Shown one piece after another: positions 35,984 to 46,995 of a DNA stretch of 64,000 nucleotides; positions within the stretch are counted from its first letter, which is position 1; the number at the start of each line of letters is the position of its first letter. The stretch is taken from the NCBI RefSeq assembly GCF_014905555.1, contig NZ_BNGS01000014.1, positions 154,963 through 218,962 of the forward strand. The letters are read 5' to 3'. The notes beneath the pieces are model-generated. The model was not told the DNA's origin, searched no databases, and saw only the letters and a list, made by a program, of their open reading frames with translations. The position numbers and the translations under genes were made by a program. The DNA comes from Streptomyces sp. Y2F8-2 (GTDB lineage: Bacteria; Actinomycetota; Actinomycetes; Streptomycetales; Streptomycetaceae).

Positions 35984-38013
35984 GTCTCCTGCCCCCGTCG
36001 CTCGTGCGGGGCGCCCGTGGACACGGGTTCCCCGGAGGAACCGGCCGTCGTAACGGGTTCCTCCTCTTCCATGATCTCTCCAGTCGCCGTGTTGACGGCG
36101 GGTGCGGCCGGGGCCGCCTGGGCGAGGGCCACGGCGATGGTCTCGGCCGTCTTGCGGCCGATGCCGGGAACCTCCTGAATCTGGTCGACCGTCGCGGAAC
36201 GCAGTCTCTTCACCGAGCCGAAGTGCTTGATCAGCGCCTGCTTGCGGGTCTCGCCGAGGCCCGGCACATCGTCCAGGGGGCTCGCCCTGAGGCGCTTGGT
36301 CCGCTTGCTGCGCTGGTAGGTGATCGCGAAGCGGTGGGCCTCGTCCCGGACCCGCTGGAGCAGGTAGAGACCCTCGCTGGTGCGTGGCAGGACCACCGGG
36401 TCCTCCTCGTCCGGCAGCCACACCTCCTCCAGCCGCTTGGCGAGACCGCACACGGCGATGTCGTCGATGCCGAGCTCGTCCAGGGCCCGCCGGGCCGCGG
36501 CGACCTGCGGCTGCCCGCCGTCGACGACGACGAGCTGCGGCGGGTAGGCGAACCGCTTGGGTCGCCCGTCTTCCTCGGTGAGCACCTCGCCGTCCGCCCA
36601 CTCCCCCGTCTTCTCCTTCTCGGCCAGGTAGCGCCGGAAGCGGCGGGTGATCACCTCGTGCATGGACCGGACGTCGTCCTGCCCCGCGAAGCCCTTGATC
36701 TGGAAGCGGCGGTACTCGCTCTTGCGCTGCAGCCCGTCCTCGAAGACGACCATGGAGGCCACGACGTCCTCGCCCTGCAGGTGCGAGATGTCGTAGCACT
36801 CGATCCTGAGGGGGGCGCTGTCCAGGTCGAGGGCGCCGGCGATCTCCTCCAGGGCGCGCGAGCGGGTGGTCAGGTCGGAGGCGCGCTTGGTCTTGTGCAG
36901 TGCGAGCGCCTGCTGGGCGTTGCGCTGCACGGTTTCCATCAGCGCCTTCTTGTCGCCGCGCTGGGGGATGCGCAGCGACACGTTCGACCCGCGTCGGCCG
37001 GTGAGCCAGTCCTGGACGGGCTCTATGGGGTCGGGCAGCGCCGGGACGAGGACCTCCTTGGGCACCGAGTCGCCCGTCTCGTCGCCGTAGAGCTGCTGGA
37101 GGGCGTGCTCGACGAGGGCGCCGGTGGTGATCTCCTCGACCTTGTCGGTGACCCAGCCGCGCTGGCCGCGCACGCGTCCACCGCGCACGTGGAAGATCTG
37201 CACAGCTGCTTCGAGTTCGTCCTCGGCGACCGCGATGAGGTCGGCGTCGGTCGCGTCCGTGAGCACGACCGCGTTCTTCTCCATGGCCTTCTTCAGGGCC
37301 TCTATGTCGTCGCGCAGTCTGGCGGCCCGCTCGTACTCCATTTCCTCGGCCGCCTCCATCATCTGCTTCTCCAGACGACGGAGGTACGTCCCCGTGCGGC
37401 CCGCCATGAAGTCACAGAACTCCTCAGCCAGTTCGCCGTGGTCCTCGGGGGAGATCCGGCCCACACAGGGCGCGGAGCACTTGCCGATGTAGCCGAGCAG
37501 GCAGGGGCGGCCGGTTCGGGCCGCGTTCTTGAAGACGCCGGCCGAGCAGGTACGTACGGGGAAGACGCGGAGCAGCAGGTCCACGGTGTCGCGGATCGCC
37601 CAGGCGTGCGAGTACGGCCCGAAGTACCGCACACCCTTGCGCTTCTGGCCGCGCATCACCTGCACCCGCGGGAACTCCTCGTTCATCGTCACCGCGAGGT
37701 ACGGGTAGCTCTTGTCGTCGCGGTACTTGACGTTGAACCGGGGGTCGAACTCCTTGATCCAGGTGTACTCCAGCTGCAGGGCCTCGACCTCCGTGGACAC
37801 CACGGTCCACTCCACGGACGCGGCCGTGGTGACCATGGTGCGGGTGCGCGGGTGGAGGCTCGCCAGGTCCTGGAAGTAGTTCGCCAGGCGCTGACGCAGG
37901 CTTTTCGCCTTTCCGACGTAGATCACCCGGCGGTGCTCGTCACGGAACCTGTAGACCCCGGGAGAGTCCGGGATCTCTCCTGGCTTGGGGCGGTAGCTGG
38001 AGGGGTCGGCCAT
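35980..38013 (-). CDS. uvrC: UvrABC excinuclease subunit C
   Basis: Makes both incisions in nucleotide excision repair. 677 residues: N-terminal GIY-YIG nuclease (PGVYRFRDEHRRVIYVGKAKSLRQRL in segments), Cys-rich linker (CSAGVFKNAARTGRPCLLGYIGKCSAPC), UVR helix pair (EKQMMEAAEEMEYERAARLRDDIEAL), RNase H-like C-terminal nuclease (RIECYDISHLQGEDVVASMVVFEDG) and tandem helix-hairpin-helix (DDVPGLGETRKQALIKHFGS; VPGIGRKTAETIAVAL). ATG start; heads the rapZ-yvcK-whiA chain. Confidence 0.97.
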   Translation of the reverse strand: MADPSSYRPKPGEIPDSPGVYRFRDEHRRVIYVGKAKSLRQRLANYFQDLASLHPRTRTMVTTAASVEWTVVSTEVEALQLEYTWIKEFDPRFNVKYRDDKSYPYLAVTMNEEFPRVQVMRGQKRKGVRYFGPYSHAWAIRDTVDLLLRVFPVRTCSAGVFKNAARTGRPCLLGYIGKCSAPCVGRISPEDHGELAEEFCDFMAGRTGTYLRRLEKQMMEAAEEMEYERAARLRDDIEALKKAMEKNAVVLTDATDADLIAVAEDELEAAVQIFHVRGGRVRGQRGWVTDKVEEITTGALVEHALQQLYGDETGDSVPKEVLVPALPDPIEPVQDWLTGRRGSNVSLRIPQRGDKKALMETVQRNAQQALALHKTKRASDLTTRSRALEEIAGALDLDSAPLRIECYDISHLQGEDVVASMVVFEDGLQRKSEYRRFQIKGFAGQDDVRSMHEVITRRFRRYLAEKEKTGEWADGEVLTEEDGRPKRFAYPPQLVVVDGGQPQVAAARRALDELGIDDIAVCGLAKRLEEVWLPDEEDPVVLPRTSEGLYLLQRVRDEAHRFAITYQRSKRTKRLRASPLDDVPGLGETRKQALIKHFGSVKRLRSATVDQIQEVPGIGRKTAETIAVALAQAAPAAPAVNTATGEIMEEEEPVTTAGSSGEPVSTGAPHERRGQET

Positions 38014-38474
38014 GTCTCACACCCTACTGGCGGGGGCCGACAGCGCGGCGCCCCTGTGGACAGCGGCCGGGGTGACGGAGGCCGGCTCGACCGGGATGTC
38101 TCGGCGGACGGTCGCCCCACCGGAGGCCGTCCGCGCCGCGGCCCGCCGGTGCTGCCCACGGCCGTCGGCGGGCGGTGCCCGGGTCGCCGGGAACACCGGT
38201 CGCACGGTCGGACACCCTCCGCTGCCGCGCAGCCACCCACGGTGCCACGAGCGGGGTTCGTACCCGTCCCACCGAGCGGGTTCCGGACACCGCCCGGCCA
38301 GGGGCCGGCATCAGGTGTTGTCGGGGCTTGGTCAACACGCTTCAATGCGGGGAAACTTCGGGCCGCGAACGGAGAGGTTCGCTTGTGAACGAGCCTCGCA
38401 CGCCCCGGGCGCCCCGGCACCACCCTGCGTACGGTCTGACCAGCCGTCGCGCATTCACAGAAAGGCCCCCCTGT
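38014..38474. other. Intergenic region uvrC / XRE-like gene
   Basis: 461 bases between divergent genes. It must contain the uvrC operon promoter and the promoter of the rightward gene. I see no convincing small gene; the open frames on both strands are low-complexity Arg/Pro/Ala shadows. The right end holds GTTC-N6-GAAC (38377-38390), annotated separately. No GAAC-N4-GTTC SOS box was found. Confidence 0.4.
38377..38390 (+). promoter_or_regulatory. Inverted repeat GTTC-N6-GAAC upstream of the XRE-like gene
   Basis: GTTCGCTTGTGAAC is a short inverted repeat that overlaps the alternative GTG start at 38385 and sits 85 bases before ATG 38475. It could be the autoregulatory site of the downstream DNA-binding protein. 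It is not the actinobacterial SOS box (GAAC-N4-GTTC). Confidence 0.3.
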
Positions 38475-39422
38475 ATGCGGCACGGCACACAGCATGCGGA
38501 CGTCGTCCCGGTGGAGTTGGAGGCGGCTCTGCGCGGCGGCCCCTTCCACGTCGCACTGCGCGCCGCGATCGCTGCCCGAGGACTGCCGCTGCAGCGCGTG
38601 CAGCACCACCTGTCCCGGCACGGGGTCAGGGTCGGAGTGACGAGCCTGAGCTACTGGCAGCAGGGTGCGCGCCGCCCCCAGCGGCCCGAGTCCCTGCGCG
38701 CGGTGCGCGCCCTGGAGGAGATCCTGCAGCTGCCGGACGAGTCCCTGATCCGGTTGCTCGCCATCTCCGACGAGCAGCCGGGTCCCGACCGTCCCGCGAG
38801 CCGTTCGTACCGAGCCCTGGTGGAGGCCTCCGGCGTCCTGGAACAGCTCCTCGCCGAGCTGGAGGCGCCGCTCGACGACGGGCTGCTCACCATCGGCCAC
38901 CACGACCGCGTGCGCATAGGATCACGCCGGGAACTGCTGGCGCGCGAGTCGCACCACATCGTGCGCGCCCACCGGGACGGCGTGGACCGCTACATCGCCG
39001 TTCACCACGGCGATCCCGGGTGCGCCCCCGAGCGCATCGCGGTGCACGCCCTCGAGAACTGCCGCACGGGACGTGTGCGCCGGCACCACGACACGGGCCT
39101 GCTGGTCGCCGAACTGCTCTTCGACACGCGGCTCCACTCCGGCGATACGTTTCTCTTCCGCTACGCCTTCGAGGACGGCACCGCGGGCACCTCCGGCGAA
39201 CACGTCCGCGGGTTCCGTGTCCCGGGCGGGCAGTACGCGCTCCAGGTGCGCTTCGACGAGACGGCGCTGCCGGTGCGCTGCCACCGGTTCACCCAGCAGT
39301 CCGCGGCCGCTCCGCGCAGCGGCCGCCAGGAGCTGCGGCTGAGCGGGCTCCACCACTCGGTGCACCTGGTGGAGCCGCGCGTGCGCTCGGGGATCGTGGG
39401 GATCTGCTGGGACTGGGACTGA
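38475..39422 (+). CDS. XRE-like helix-turn-helix protein with beta-rich C-terminus
   Basis: About 315 residues. Residues 20-85 look like a lambda-repressor-type HTH (VALRAAIAARGLPLQRVQHHLSRHGVRVGVTSLSYWQQGARRPQR in segments, then ALEEILQLPDESLIRLL). The remaining ~220 residues are beta-rich and Arg/His-rich (RIGSRRELLARESHHIVRAHRDGVDRYIAVHHGD, FLFRYAFEDGTAG, YALQVRFDETALPVRCHRF) and match no family I recognise; repeated Arg/His/acidic strands suggest a ligand-binding domain. ATG 38475 has AGAAAGG 9 bases upstream; GTG 38385 with GGAGAGG is an equally well-spaced alternative adding 30 low-complexity residues. Confidence 0.75.
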   Translation: MRHGTQHADVVPVELEAALRGGPFHVALRAAIAARGLPLQRVQHHLSRHGVRVGVTSLSYWQQGARRPQRPESLRAVRALEEILQLPDESLIRLLAISDEQPGPDRPASRSYRALVEASGVLEQLLAELEAPLDDGLLTIGHHDRVRIGSRRELLARESHHIVRAHRDGVDRYIAVHHGDPGCAPERIAVHALENCRTGRVRRHHDTGLLVAELLFDTRLHSGDTFLFRYAFEDGTAGTSGEHVRGFRVPGGQYALQVRFDETALPVRCHRFTQQSAAAPRSGRQELRLSGLHHSVHLVEPRVRSGIVGICWDWD

Positions 39423-39440
39423 CCCGGGCCGGGCAGCGTC

Positions 39441-39872
39441 TCAGGCCGCCGGGCCCGCCACGATCCTGCCGTTCTTCACCTGGACGGGCAGCTCGTGCAG
39501 CGGCTCGGTGGCCGGGGCCTGCACCACTTCGCCGGTGAGTGCGTCGAACTCACTCCCGTGGCAGGGGCAGACGAGCGTCGTCCCGGAGAGTTTGTTGATG
39601 GGGCACCCGGCGTGCGTGCAGATCGTGCTGTACGCCTTCAGGGAGCCGTCCGCCGCACGGCTCACCACCACGTTCTCGTCCCGGTACAGCTTCGCGGCGC
39701 CCTTGGGAACCTCACTCTCGGAGCCCAGCGCGACCGGTGCGGTCGGGGTCGCTTCCGGCGCCGTTCCGCCCTCGCCGGCCGCCGAACAGGCCGCGAGGCC
39801 GAGTCCGGCGACCGGAGTGAGCGCCGCCCCGCGCAGGACGGTGCGACGGGTCGCGGAGGGACGGGTGGGCAT
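39441..39872 (-). CDS. Rieske [2Fe-2S] Tat lipoprotein
   Basis: A 143-residue exported Rieske protein. The N-terminus SATRRTVLRGAALTPVAGLGLAAC combines a twin-arginine motif with a lipobox (LAAC), so it should be folded with its cluster in the cytoplasm, exported by Tat and lipid-anchored. Cluster ligands are in CTHAGCPINKL and CPCHGSEFDALTGEVVQ. It lacks the transmembrane helix of QcrA, so it is a stand-alone small electron carrier. Start ATG 39872 with GGAG upstream; frame open to 40076 is the LacI operator region. Confidence 0.92.
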   Translation of the reverse strand: MPTRPSATRRTVLRGAALTPVAGLGLAACSAAGEGGTAPEATPTAPVALGSESEVPKGAAKLYRDENVVVSRAADGSLKAYSTICTHAGCPINKLSGTTLVCPCHGSEFDALTGEVVQAPATEPLHELPVQVKNGRIVAGPAA

Positions 39873-40052
39873 GGCATCTCCACTGGTCAAGGTCGGCCCC
39901 GCCGGGTCGGCGCGGGCACACCGACGATAGCGGCACGAATCATTCCGCTTTCGGCCGGGTCGCAGGGCCGGCGTACGGAGACCGGAAGCGCCGGGGCGGC
40001 AGCGCAACCCAGTCGAGGCGACGAGCTCGCACCCGGATGGGTCCTGAGTGCA

Positions 40053-40092
40053 CGGCTGACGTAAACGCTTGCGCAAGCGTTTACGTCAGCCG
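40053..40092. promoter_or_regulatory. 40-bp perfect palindrome, LacI-type operator
   Basis: Two 20-base arms meet without a spacer between 40072 and 40073; every position is complementary. The core AAACGCTTGCGCAAGCGTTT is the classic central-CG operator of LacI/GalR repressors. It lies 61 bases before the lacI-type gene and between it and the divergent Rieske gene, so it is the probable autoregulatory operator of the repressor/kinase operon. Confidence 0.85.
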
Positions 40093-40153
40093 CCGAATGG
40101 GATACGTTCGCCGCCGGACGGCTCGAGAGGGAAGACGCCGAGGAGGGGACCCG

Positions 40154-41329
40154 ATGGCAACCATGGCCGATGTCGCACGGAGTGCGGGCGTGTCCGTCGC
40201 CACCGTCTCGCACGTCCTGAACGGCACCCGCCCGGTACTGCCCCACACCCGCCAAGCCGTGCTGCACGCCATCGACGAACTGGGCTACACACCGAACACC
40301 CTCGCCCGTTCCCTGGTGACCTCGCGCACCCGGTCGATCGGGCTCGCCGTGTCGGCGATCAGCAACCCGTACTTCACGGAGATCCTCCAAGGCGTGGAGG
40401 CCGCCGCCCTGGAACACGGTTACAGCCTGCTCATCGCCGATCCGCACGACGACCCGGAGCACGAGCGCAAGGTGGTCCAGCTGCTGCACGAGCGTCGCGT
40501 CGACGGCCTGATCGTCGCGCCCTCGGCGGACCCGCGCGAGCTCCTCGCCCTTCTGGGACGGCACGGCCTACCGACCGTGTTCCTTGACCGCCTGGTCGAC
40601 GGCATTCCCGACCCCGCGGTCACGCACCGGCAGAACGCGAGCACCGGGGACGGCGCGCAGGAGGACCCCGCTGCCGGGCGCGCCGCCAAGGCCGGGCACG
40701 TCACTGGGGCCGAGGACGCCGACGAGCCGGGCAAGTCCTCGGCCGCGGCCTTCCGCTTCGACCAGGTCTGTGCCGAGAACGCCGAACCCATGGCCCACCT
40801 CGTCACCCACCTCGTCCAGCGCGGCCACCGGCGCATCGGCCTCGTCGCGGGCCTGCCCGGCCTCAGCACCACCTCCGAGCGGATCAGCGGTTACCGGCGC
40901 GCCCTGGCGGCCGCCGGGCTGCCGTACGACGAGCGGTTGGTGGTGCACGGCGACTCCGCGGCCGAGGGCGCGGAGCGCGCCACCGCCGCCCTGCTGACGC
41001 TCGCGGCGCCGCCCACCGCCCTGGTCACGGCCAACAACGCGATGACCATCGGGGCGCTGCGCGTCCTGCGCACGCGAGGCCTGTCCGTACCGGAAGACCT
41101 GGCGCTCGCCTGCTTCGACGACTTCCCCTGGGCGGATCTGTTCTCCCCCCGGCTGACCGCTGTCTCCCAGCCCAGCCGAGAAATCGGCGCCCGGGCCGTG
41201 CGGCTCCTCCTGGAGCGGCTCGAGGCCCCGGACCGTCCCTCCCGCACCGTGCGGCTCCCCTGTGCGTTCGTCCACCGCACGTCGTGCGGCTGTCCCGACA
41301 CTCCGTTCCAGAAGGGAACCCTCTCGTGA
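40154..41329 (+). CDS. LacI family transcriptional repressor
   Basis: 391 residues. N-terminal HTH with hinge helix: MADVARSAGVSVATVSHVLNGTRPV and NTLARSLVTSRTRSIGLAV, the usual LacI start. The periplasmic-binding-like core follows (ISNPYFTEILQGVEAAALEHGY, DGLIVAPSADPRELLALL, GHRRIGLVAGLPG, LACFDDFPWADLFSPRLTAVSQPS). Between VFLDRLVDG and the second subdomain there is an extra ~40-residue hydrophilic stretch (HRQNASTGDGAQEDPAAGRAA...), unlike typical LacI proteins. AGGAGGGG precedes ATG 40154. GTGA overlap with the kinase gene. Confidence 0.95.
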   Translation: MATMADVARSAGVSVATVSHVLNGTRPVLPHTRQAVLHAIDELGYTPNTLARSLVTSRTRSIGLAVSAISNPYFTEILQGVEAAALEHGYSLLIADPHDDPEHERKVVQLLHERRVDGLIVAPSADPRELLALLGRHGLPTVFLDRLVDGIPDPAVTHRQNASTGDGAQEDPAAGRAAKAGHVTGAEDADEPGKSSAAAFRFDQVCAENAEPMAHLVTHLVQRGHRRIGLVAGLPGLSTTSERISGYRRALAAAGLPYDERLVVHGDSAAEGAERATAALLTLAAPPTALVTANNAMTIGALRVLRTRGLSVPEDLALACFDDFPWADLFSPRLTAVSQPSREIGARAVRLLLERLEAPDRPSRTVRLPCAFVHRTSCGCPDTPFQKGTLS

Positions 41330-42237
41330 TCGTCGTCGCCGGTGAGGCTCTGATCGACCTGGTCCCGCAGGGCCGGGGCGCGCTCGCACCGTTGCAGCCG
41401 GCGCTGGGCGGCGGCCCGTACAACACCGCCATCGCGCTCGGCCGGCTGGGGTCCCCCACCGCCTTCTGCTCCCGTACCTCCCACGACGCCTTCGGCGAGG
41501 CCCTGCTGGACGGGCTGCGCCAGGCGGGCGTGGACGTGTCGGCCGTACAACGCGGCACCGAGCCGACCACCTTGGCGGCCGCCACGATCGACGAGCACGG
41601 CTCGGCCAGCTACTCCTTCTACGTCGAGGGCACCGCCGACCGGCTCTTCACGGCACCGGCGAGCCTTCCCGAGGGCACGCGGGCCGTGTCGTTCGGTACC
41701 TGCTCGCTGGTCCTGGAACCAGGGGCGAGCGCGTACGAGGAGCTGATGCGCAGCGCCGCGGCGCAGGGTGTGTTCACGGCCCTCGACCCGAACATCCGCG
41801 CAGGCCTGATCCCGGACCCCGACGCCTATCGCGCCCGTTTCAAGAGCTGGCTGCCGTCGGTTTCACTGCTCAAGCTCTCCGCCGAGGACGCCGCGTGGCT
41901 GGGCGGCAGCCCGCGGGAATGGCTCGCCTCCGGCCCCGCCGCCGTGGTGATCACCCATGGCGGCGACGGGATCACGGCGTACACCGGGGACGGGGCGGAG
42001 TACTCCGTGCCGGGGGTGCGGGTCAACGTCGTGGACACGATCGGCGCCGGCGACACCGTCAACGCGGCCCTGCTGCACGGCCTGGCCGCCCGCGACGCCC
42101 TCTCCCCCGCCGCCGTGGTGAGCCTGGGCGCCGACGGCTGGACGGAACTGCTGGGCTTCGCGGCCCACGCCGCGGCGATCACCTGCTCCAGGGCCGGCGC
42201 GGAACCGCCCTACGCCTCCGAACTCGCGGGCGCTTAG
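41326..42237 (+). CDS. PfkB-family sugar kinase (fructokinase-like)
   Basis: Ribokinase-fold kinase of 303 residues: IVVAGEALIDLVPQG at the N-terminus, GGGPYNTAIALGRLG (first signature), TALDPNIRAGLIPD, and the anion-hole/catalytic DTIGAGDTVNAALLHGL. The GEALIDL start and PNIR resemble bacterial fructokinases. GTG start overlaps the lacI stop; GAAGGG nine bases upstream. With the LacI repressor it forms a two-gene sugar-responsive operon; no transporter is adjacent. Confidence 0.92.
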   Translation: MIVVAGEALIDLVPQGRGALAPLQPALGGGPYNTAIALGRLGSPTAFCSRTSHDAFGEALLDGLRQAGVDVSAVQRGTEPTTLAAATIDEHGSASYSFYVEGTADRLFTAPASLPEGTRAVSFGTCSLVLEPGASAYEELMRSAAAQGVFTALDPNIRAGLIPDPDAYRARFKSWLPSVSLLKLSAEDAAWLGGSPREWLASGPAAVVITHGGDGITAYTGDGAEYSVPGVRVNVVDTIGAGDTVNAALLHGLAARDALSPAAVVSLGADGWTELLGFAAHAAAITCSRAGAEPPYASELAGA

Positions 42238-42296
42238 CCTCGAGTCAGCCATATCTGCGGTTCATGGAGCCGCCGGGACAGGGCGCGGGCTGCACC

Positions 42297-42335
42297 GTGC
42301 GGCGCCCCGCGGGGAGTTCCCGCGGGGCGCCGCAC
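42297..42335. terminator. Bidirectional terminator between the PfkB kinase and uvrA
   Basis: Perfect 17-bp inverted repeat (GTGCGGCGCCCCGCGGG / CCCGCGGGGCGCCGCAC) with a GAGTT loop, between two convergent genes and 12 bases from the uvrA stop. Confidence 0.8.
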
Positions 42336-42347
42336 CTTCGGTGTCCG

Positions 42348-45386
<3,039 letters not shown>

Positions 45387-45607
45387 GCCGGTCCGCACCT
45401 TTCTTGAGAGAAGCGACAGGGGCGAGGCCCCCGCTTTCCCAGACTAGGGGGAGCCACTGACAACGCCGGTCGGATTCCAGGGTTGACAACAATCCCCGGC
45501 CATCCAGCATGCCCGACGCCGGACTCGACCATATAGCACGTGCATTCGATTTGCGGGTCGGGGCGGCCTCCTTCACCCGAAGGAGTGGCGGGGCTAGGGT
45601 CGGCGCC

Positions 45608-46294
45608 ATGAAGGATCACGCGCGCGACCTGGCATCTGTACGCGATGCGACCGGGCGACTGCTCACCGCAGCCGCCAAACTGGACAACGCCGCTGTGGCC
45701 GAACCGTCACGGCTGCCCGGCTGGAGCCGCGGCCATGTCCTCGCCCACCTCGCCCGCAACGCCGACGCACTTGTGAACGTGCTGCAGGGCCGTCCCATGT
45801 ACGCCTCGGCCGAATCCCGGGACGCCGACATCGAACGGGACGCTCGACGGCCCCTGGACGTCCAGCTCGCCGACCTGCGCGAGAGCGAGGCCCGCTTCCA
45901 GGAGGCGGGAGCCGCGCCCGCGGACTGGTCGCGCACGGTGGAGCTGCGCAACGGGGTCACCGACAAGGCGGCCCGGGTGCCGTTCAGGCGCTGGGTCGAG
46001 GTCGAACTGCACCACGTCGATCTCGGGATCGGGTACGAGCTCGAGGACCTGCCGGCGGAGTTCGTCGAGCGGGAGATCGACTTCCTCGCGGAGCGGTTCA
46101 CCGGACACTCCGGTGTGCCGCCGACACGCGTCACCGACGGCACGCGCGCGTGGAGCACGGGCCGCGAGGCGGCCGAGCCCGAGGTGATCGTCCGGGGCCC
46201 CGCACCCGACCTGCTCGGCTGGCTCTCCGGCCGCCACGACGGAGCCTCCCTCACATCCGAGGGAGGGCCGCTGCCGACGCTTCCGCCGCTGTAG
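45608..46294 (+). CDS. Maleylpyruvate isomerase / mycothiol-dependent DinB-fold protein
   Basis: 228 residues of the actinobacterial DinB/MDMPI family: N-terminal four-helix region (SVRDATGRLLTAAAKLDN, RLPGWSRGHVLAHLARNADAL with the metal-binding His) and a second His in RRWVEVELHHVDLGIGY. Members bind zinc and use mycothiol, e.g. maleylpyruvate isomerase; the substrate here is unknown. TAGGGT at about 45594-45599, a -10-like box nine bases before ATG, suggests a leaderless mRNA, and no Shine-Dalgarno is visible. The following hydrolase gene is co-oriented 44 bases later. Confidence 0.85.
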   Translation: MKDHARDLASVRDATGRLLTAAAKLDNAAVAEPSRLPGWSRGHVLAHLARNADALVNVLQGRPMYASAESRDADIERDARRPLDVQLADLRESEARFQEAGAAPADWSRTVELRNGVTDKAARVPFRRWVEVELHHVDLGIGYELEDLPAEFVEREIDFLAERFTGHSGVPPTRVTDGTRAWSTGREAAEPEVIVRGPAPDLLGWLSGRHDGASLTSEGGPLPTLPPL

Positions 46295-46338
46295 GTCTCG
46301 GGCGGCCGTCGGCACCCTCGCCGCTATAGGCTGCGGGC

Positions 46339-46995
46339 ATGACGTACAGCGGAGAGGTGACGGTCGGCGGCCCGGCGGATGTGCACGAGCTGAAGGACCT
46401 GATGATCACCAAGATCGCGGTCGGCCCGATGGACAACAACGCCTATCTGCTGCGCTGCCGCGCCACCGACGAGCAGCTGCTGATCGACGCGGCCAACGAC
46501 GGCAGGACGCTCCTCGGCATGATCGGTGACGACGGCATCGCGTCCGTCGTCACCACCCACCGGCACGCCGACCACTGGCAGGCGCTCGCCGAGGTCGTGG
46601 CGGCCACGGGTGCGCGCACCTACGCGGGCCGGGACGACGCCGAGGGCATTCCCGTGCCGACGGACGTCCTGGTCGACGACGGCGACACGATCCGGGTGGG
46701 GCGCGTGGAACTCACCGCGCGCCACCTGGTGGGCCACACGCCCGGCTCGATCGTCCTCGTGTACGACGACCCGCACGGCCACCCGCATGTGTTCACCGGG
46801 GACTGCCTCTTCCCGGGCGGTGTGGGCAACACGCACAAGGACCCGAAGGCCTTCGCCAGCCTGATCCACGATGTCGAGACGAAGATCTTCGATGTGCTGC
46901 CGGACGAGACCTGGGTGTACCCCGGGCACGGCAACGACACCACGCTGGGCGACGAGCGCCCGCACCTGCCGGAGTGGCACGCCCGCGGATGGTGA
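46339..46995 (+). CDS. Metallo-beta-lactamase-fold hydrolase (glyoxalase II-like)
   Basis: 218 residues. Zinc motif THRHADHW (HxHxDH), later His in LVGHTPGSIVLVY, Asp in FTGDCLFPGGVG and C-terminal His in VYPGHGNDTT: the full set of glyoxalase II/MBL-fold hydrolase ligands. No signal peptide. Downstream partner of the DinB-fold gene; a thiol-conjugate detoxification pair with mycothiol chemistry is an attractive inference. TATAGG just 13 bases before ATG suggests a leaderless start. Confidence 0.9.
   Translation: MTYSGEVTVGGPADVHELKDLMITKIAVGPMDNNAYLLRCRATDEQLLIDAANDGRTLLGMIGDDGIASVVTTHRHADHWQALAEVVAATGARTYAGRDDAEGIPVPTDVLVDDGDTIRVGRVELTARHLVGHTPGSIVLVYDDPHGHPHVFTGDCLFPGGVGNTHKDPKAFASLIHDVETKIFDVLPDETWVYPGHGNDTTLGDERPHLPEWHARGW

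Noticed and set aside
38377..38390. SOS (LexA) box near uvrC
   Set aside because: The actinobacterial box is GAAC-N4-GTTC; this is GTTC-N6-GAAC and lies far from the uvrC start on the other gene's side.
45399..45607. SOS box upstream of uvrA
   Set aside because: Only a loose TCGA...TCGA pairing was seen around 45527-45552; it lacks GAAC/GTTC and was not annotated.
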